26,918 bases of DNA from Trachelipus rathkii (taxonomy: Eukaryota > Arthropoda > Malacostraca > Isopoda > Trachelipodidae): contig JABUQX010022955.1 in assembly GCA_015478945.1 (NCBI GenBank), forward strand, positions 17,501 to 44,418. Reading direction: 5' to 3'. Position numbers and translations under genes: made by a program. Positions 22,920-26,918 of this stretch are shown one piece after another. Within the stretch, counting starts at the first letter, position 1, and each line of letters starts with the position of its first letter. Under the pieces are notes generated by a model that saw only the letters and a list, made by a program, of their open reading frames with translations, did no database searches and was not told where the DNA came from.

Positions 22920-24560
22920 GATTAAGTAGTTCTATTGTTCGTAAGTATGAGGGATATCTATATTACATCTGTGTAGAATTAATGTTATAAGATGGTTAAT
23001 GCAGACATAGGGAATAAGCATAATCTATATATGTCATGAGTTTCTATAAATTAATATTCTAGAGATATATGTATGGATTAATAATATTGGGAACACGGAT
23101 TAGAATACAGAGTATGTAGTAGAGATAAAGTTTAGTGTTATTAATATGTGCAAAGGAATAGTGTGGGCCGGAGTATGCAATTATAATCGTTGGATGAGAT
23201 TGTAAAGGAGAACTTAGGTCTTAGAAGTGCGCTAGGTCTTACATGCTAGGATATGTTGTTACCTGTGTTAATGTATAGTGGTGAGACTATGGTTCTGAGA
23301 ATATAGGAAGGTAATAGATTTAATAGTTACTCAAATAGTGTTAAAGTATCAATTACTCATATGCGTATATCAAGTCAATTTCTTAAATTTCTCGCGAGGT
23401 GATGGTTATGGTAGTGAGACAATGAACTGATAATATATATTGCGCGACTATGATGATTAGTAATGTAATCTAGATGATGATGCTTTATTATGATGTAGTT
23501 ATCGCATTAGGATGTTGCTTGTCATCATATTATCAGATTTTATATGGTTCAATTTTTAGTTTCACAAGTATTACTAAAGTCAGATGAATTTTTTCAAATA
23601 ACAAGCACCTCTAATTTCATGAAATCTATTTGTTCCTTTCATTAGAGGAGAATGCCTTTAACACTCTGGAAAACCTATAGCGATTCAGCTCTATTCAATG
23701 TCGTCATAAGATAATTTTGCGGAGATTTTGAAACATAAAGAGAAATTTATAATGAGTAAGTGTATGCTTCTTGAGAATAAATGTATTGCTTAGGTCATGT
23801 GAAGGGATCGGAATGCTAATATGTAAGCATCGCTAAGGTCGGTTCTCCTAGGATGAGCGTGCTGGCATGAGGATAGTCATACAGAGCGGTCTGGCTAAAA
23901 GGAGCGCACCTCATAAGAGTAAATATAGTTAGATGAGCAGATGCACGCGCAATGACCATCTGTTCCGCCCAGCACGGAGTAGAGAATCCCGATGAGTAGT
24001 TGGAAGATGCGAGAAGATAGGGGCCATGATAGTAGTTTGATTTAGAATAGACAGGTTTTGTGGGGGATATGCATTGTTATTCACATGACATCCAGCTGAG
24101 GATGGTTATAGGGTAAAGTTCAGAAACGCAAAAGCATGTGAGGATGAAAGGACTATTCGACTCATCGACAGACTGACCTTGTCTACTCGATTTTATGCAC
24201 GCAAACTCCCATATGAGAGGACAGAAATATAACGTGCGTTAAGCAATCTTGTTCTATATATTATGATGACAGTCGATATGTAGGTATGGTGATAATTGAC
24301 AAGAAGATTGTAAGGAGCGCGATTCTACAGGCTTATGGCAAGCTAGAATGTAATCTTGTATCATGTGTAAATATCCACCTCAAGCCTCGCTAGTCTCCAT
24401 GAACATAGCGCAGGATAGGACGTTCCTCGCGATTCCGTCCATCGGTTGTAATCGTTTCTACATCTCTCAGTTGGATGGCACTAATTTAAGCTCTAGTTCT
24501 ACAACCGTAGGGAAAAAAATAGTCAATGCCAGACTGCAATCCTAACTCTTCAGATCTGTA
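22920..24560 (+). mobile_element. Decayed LINE fragment (region after RT), sense on plus strand
   Basis: Plus strand 23221-23250 is a frameshifted form of L-E-C-A-R-V-L-H. It is followed at 23253-23303 by MLLPVLMYSGETMVLRI, a close match to the L-V-P-V-L-M-Y-G-S-E-T-M block after the RT palm in this LINE family. A second, exact YGSETM lies at 23407-23424. LGHVKGSEC at 23790-23816 recalls the F-G-H-V-E-R-M segment near the carboxyl end. The distance between these blocks is 150-300 bases longer than expected. The piece at about 23520-23730 differs in composition, so an insertion is likely there. The part after 23900 is not recognised. The element is 5'-truncated and broken. Confidence 0.6.
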
Positions 24561-24689
24561 CCCTGCATACTCTCTTTTCTCTTTGTTCTGTCGATCATGT
24601 GTGCGTGTGTTTTACTATATTAACTGACCACACACACTTCTACATACGCTACCCTATATGTCTTAGTGTAGTGCAGTTTATAGTCTTAA

Positions 24690-25003
24690 AACCGAAGACC
24701 GGTCGCGTCGTGCTCTGGTGCGCCGCTTATTTTAGACGTACGCTACGGTACGTACGGTACGGTGCGGTTGCAGTACATAAATTATCGTGACCCAGTGCGT
24801 GTGCATCGAAACATAGAGTGCGGTATGCTGTGCGGTGAGCAAAAATAATTTTTGGTGCGGTGCTGTGTGCTATATTTAATGCGGTCGCGCGTGATCAAAA
24901 TAATTTTTGGTGCGTGGCGTGGTGAGTTTACTTCAGTAGCGGTGCGAGTGCGTTGTCAGTATCTCTAATGCGGTGCGTGCCTAAAATTCCGGTGCTCAGC
25001 CAA
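24690..25003. repeat. GC-rich GCGGT/GTACG tandem repeat array
   Basis: The stretch is dominated by gtgcggt, gcggtgcg and gtacgg words. 24737-24764 is a run of gtacg-type units. Two units of a longer repeat share an identical 18-base core, aaaataatttttggtgcg, at 24842-24859 and 24897-24914, a period of 55 bases. It ends at the AT tract at 25005. It is far richer in G, C and CpG than the rest of the window. It is probably a dispersed satellite-like repeat rather than a gene. Confidence 0.7.
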
Positions 25004-25004
25004 A

Positions 25005-25005
25005 C

Positions 25006-25038
<33 letters not shown>

Positions 25039-25102
25039 TATATATTATATATATATATATATTATATTATATATATTATATTATATATATCATATATATT
25101 AT

Positions 25103-25151
<49 letters not shown>

Positions 25152-25156
25152 ATATA
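25005..25156. repeat. (AT)n tract
   Basis: About 150 bases of alternating A and T. It lies between the GC-rich repeat and the presumed 3' end of the minus-strand Penelope-like element. Confidence 0.95.
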
Positions 25157-25431
25157 AAGTGCGAAGTGTATTAGAACGATCTTAAACATTTTAAATTTAT
25201 TTATCACTAGTTTCGATATTGTACACGATATTGAAATACAAATAAGCAGCCTAATGATATAAAACAAATAAAACAGTAAAAGGTATAAATAATTATAGAA
25301 GTGCTGCTTCACTTTTGGTAAAAAAAAATAAATTGACATTAACTTGTTTGTGAAAGAAATCAACCAAAATGTTTTCACAAGTCTTGACAAAATACATATA
25401 AATCTTCATTGTTGATTATTTAGGGAAGGCT

Positions 25432-25705
25432 TCATGTTCCAAATATATAAAAATTCCAAACTTCCAAATCTTCAGCATTTCCATTGTCTAAAATTTGGAA
25501 AAAATGATCAGATATATGATGATTAAACATGCACGTATGATGTTCAATCCTCGAATATGGATGATGAGATCCTCTAAGTTCTACTTGAGATACCCTTGTG
25601 TCAGCAATTCGTGTGGAGAGACATCTAATGGTCTTTCCTATTATAGAAAGCATCACAGCTATCATTTATATAAATAAACAATTGATATGTTAGGCTACGG
25701 TTAAT
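25432..25705 (-). pseudogene. GIY-YIG endonuclease domain of the Penelope-like element
   Basis: A 77-residue open frame (25665-25432) reads IIGKTIRCLSTRIAD, then PYSRIEHHTCMFNHHIS, then DHFFQILDNGNAEDLEVWNFYIF. This follows the C-terminal domain of Penelope-like proteins: Y-I-G-x-T-x-R-x-L-x-x-R-I-x-E-H, S-x-I-x-x-H, D-F-x-I-L, then D-L-x-x-L-E-S-L-Y-I-F. Just before it, in another frame, is CDAFY, the expected cysteine-containing lead-in, so one frameshift splits the Y-I-G motif. The catalytic arginine region is kept (TRI). The metal-binding glutamate near the end is replaced (EVWNFY for x-L-E-S-L-Y). The enzyme would nick target DNA; this copy is dead. Confidence 0.78.
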
Positions 25706-26239
25706 TTCTGTTACGTTTTGTTACAATCCTATTAATCATTTATGAAAATAATTAAAAACTTAAAATTGGGAAAGAGTACTTCTGAATTATTATTCTTCTA
25801 TTAATTTAAATAATTCTTCCTAAAAACGGTAATTTCATAAAGAATCTTTTATTAGCAGAATATATAGGTGGGGAAGGTTGAATTTTCATCGTAGTAGTTT
25901 TTTAAATAATTTGTCAATTAAAAAAGTGGGAAAATCATTTTTTCAAAAAATAATTACTTATTGGGAAACATAAAGAATCTCCCTGATGAAAAACTCTGAA
26001 AATAAAATCACATTAAATCAAATTTACTTTAAACATGAATGGCATAAATGAGTAAATTTTTTATTAATCCGGAATACGTAGGTTTTCTAAATACTGAGTT
26101 TAAATTATTATTCTCTCTATATATTTTAACATTCAAATGCAGTGAGTTTCTTTTTCTGAATTTCACTGGTAAACTTAAGTTAGATGCTCTTGAATCAGAA
26201 TTCCTTTACAATTAACATGTTCAGAAATTCGAAAAAAGA

Positions 26240-26600
26240 ATGAATCATCACATATCTTTTATAAATTTTGGTTTAAAGAGATGGGCAATTAGCACCATAA
26301 TTTTCATGAGCAATGGGAGTCTGTTTGGTACACAAAGGACTTCCAGAATCTAGATCATCAAATTCTGTTGTAGATTTTAAATCTGTATACTTTAATATCT
26401 TAGTGACATGCCAGTAATTCATTAATGATTCTCAGAAATTATTGAGTTGTGATCAAAAAGTTCTTTATAAAATATTCAAAGATTCATCTAGAGGTACATT
26501 TGTGAAAAAATTTGTGATGTCAAAACTTGCCATGACATAATTATTTGCATTCTGGAAATTAACAATTTCATCAACAAAAGATGTCTACCAAATTGGCAAA
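26240..26600 (-). pseudogene. RT palm of the Penelope-like element
   Basis: The frame at 26530-26471 reads ASFDITNFFTNVPLDESLNI. The F-D-x-x-x-x-F-T-N-V-P-L-D-E pattern is motif A of Penelope-type RT, with its catalytic aspartate kept. It is preceded in frame by FVDEIVNFQNANNYVM. Motif B is altered (DSGSPL in place of M-G-S-P-L). In motif C both aspartates of Y-V-D-D are still encoded but lie in another frame because one base is missing after the V codon. Stops occur after motif A. The RT would have copied the element's RNA at a nicked target; this copy cannot. Confidence 0.78.
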
Positions 26601-26693
26601 AATTCAACTTCAACTCTCATTCTATTAATACATTGCATATTAATAATACATTTCCTAAATTATACTCATTCTCAAACTTGGAACAAAATTATT

Positions 26694-26918
26694 GGATCAA
26701 AAACGTACAAGAAATGTCAGAAGATTCTTTTAAAAAATGAAATAAAGAATAAAGAGAGGTTAATTGAGTTAACTACTAAAAATATTGAACAATACTCTTT
26801 AGATTTAAAGACTAATATTTCTCCTCTAGATTTTATATATGCTAATCGAGTCTTGTCAAGAACTGTCCAAAATACATCTTCAACTGTTAAGAATATTCAT
26901 TATAAGAAGTTATTATCC
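26694..26918 (+). pseudogene. Penelope-like element amino-terminal domain, cut by the window edge
   Basis: A plus-strand frame is open for 75 codons from 26694 to the end of the window with no stop. It holds KERLIELTTKNIEQYSLDLK, then ISPLDFIYANRVLS, then HYKKLLS. The S-P-L-D-F and Y-x-N-R pattern, followed some 25 residues later by H-x-K-K-L, recalls the region before the RT in Penelope-like proteins. Its strand is opposite to that of the adjoining RT and GIY-YIG parts (25395-26640), and it starts within about 50 bases of where their recognisable part ends. The frame has no ATG at its start, so it is a fragment. Identification is from memory of family patterns. Confidence 0.6.

Larger units (their letters stand above)
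25395..26640 (-). mobile_element. Penelope-like element: RT and GIY-YIG endonuclease, inactive
   Basis: Minus-strand order is RT then GIY-YIG, as in Penelope-like elements, which are related to telomerase by their RT. RT motif A is at 26530-26471. The motif B region, about 26366-26335, reads DLDSGSPL where G-L-A-M-G-S-P-L is usual. The YVDD box is at about 26258-26240: YKRYV, one base lost, then DDSF. VFRKPTYSGL is at 26094-26065. A stretch reading LLKNYYDENSTFPTYI lies near 25915-25865. The GIY-YIG domain follows at about 25705-25432. The part of the RT before motif A and the amino-terminal domain are missing on this strand. Frameshifts and stops make it inactive, but motifs are better kept than in the LINEs, suggesting a younger insertion. 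Confidence 0.8.

Noticed and set aside
25076..25390. 104-residue minus-strand frame with hydrophobic segments, possibly a membrane protein
   Set aside because: It runs from the presumed 3' untranslated end of the Penelope-like element into (AT)n; its hydrophobic character follows from AT-rich codons.

Overview
This window looks like a piece of an AT-rich animal nuclear genome made almost entirely of repeats. I see no complete host gene, tRNA, rRNA or CRISPR array. Recognisable protein signal comes from decayed retroelements of two kinds. The first is a non-LTR retrotransposon (LINE) with an APE-type endonuclease followed by a reverse transcriptase (RT). The second is a Penelope-like element (PLE) with an RT followed by a GIY-YIG endonuclease. 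Both kinds are abundant in aquatic invertebrates. The protein fragments, together with the many long (AT)n tracts, resemble what I remember of decapod crustacean genomes, possibly a crab. That placement is inference from memory and not a database result.

Layout. 1-1050: plus-strand LINE remnant (end of RT). 1050-2640: AT-rich sequence with nothing recognisable. 2643-2831: AT tract. 2850-6870: plus-strand LINE copy, recognisable from about 5640 to 6360. 6876-6955: AT tract. 7440-9370: less AT-rich spacer with one unrecognised open frame. 9377-9508: AT tract. 9529-12335: minus-strand LINE, the best copy, running from endonuclease start to 3' end but full of frameshifts and stops. 12365-12500: AT tract. 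12503-14470: minus-strand LINE with the same 3' end. 14603-14706: AT tract. 14707-16149: AT-rich, unassigned. 16150-16411: AT tract. 16412-18495: pyrimidine-rich, probably a very old antisense retroelement. 18510-18581: AT tract, then a short foldback element. 18790-20130 and about 20240-22245: two more minus-strand LINE fragments. 22250-22512 and 22765-22918: AT tracts. 22920-24560: plus-strand LINE fragment. 24690-25003: GC-rich GCGGT-type tandem repeat. 25005-25156: AT tract. 25395-26640: minus-strand PLE with RT and GIY-YIG domains. 26694-26918: plus-strand PLE amino-terminal fragment, arranged head to head with the previous one and cut by the window edge.

The main theme is architecture. 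Retroelement fragments of 1-4 kb are separated again and again by (AT)n tracts of about 70-260 bp. At two places the same LINE 3' end runs straight into such a tract. Every element shows stops, frameshifts or lost catalytic residues, so nothing here should make a working enzyme. The most unusual item is the head-to-head PLE junction near 26640-26694, which has the geometry expected of a twin-primed 5' inversion.
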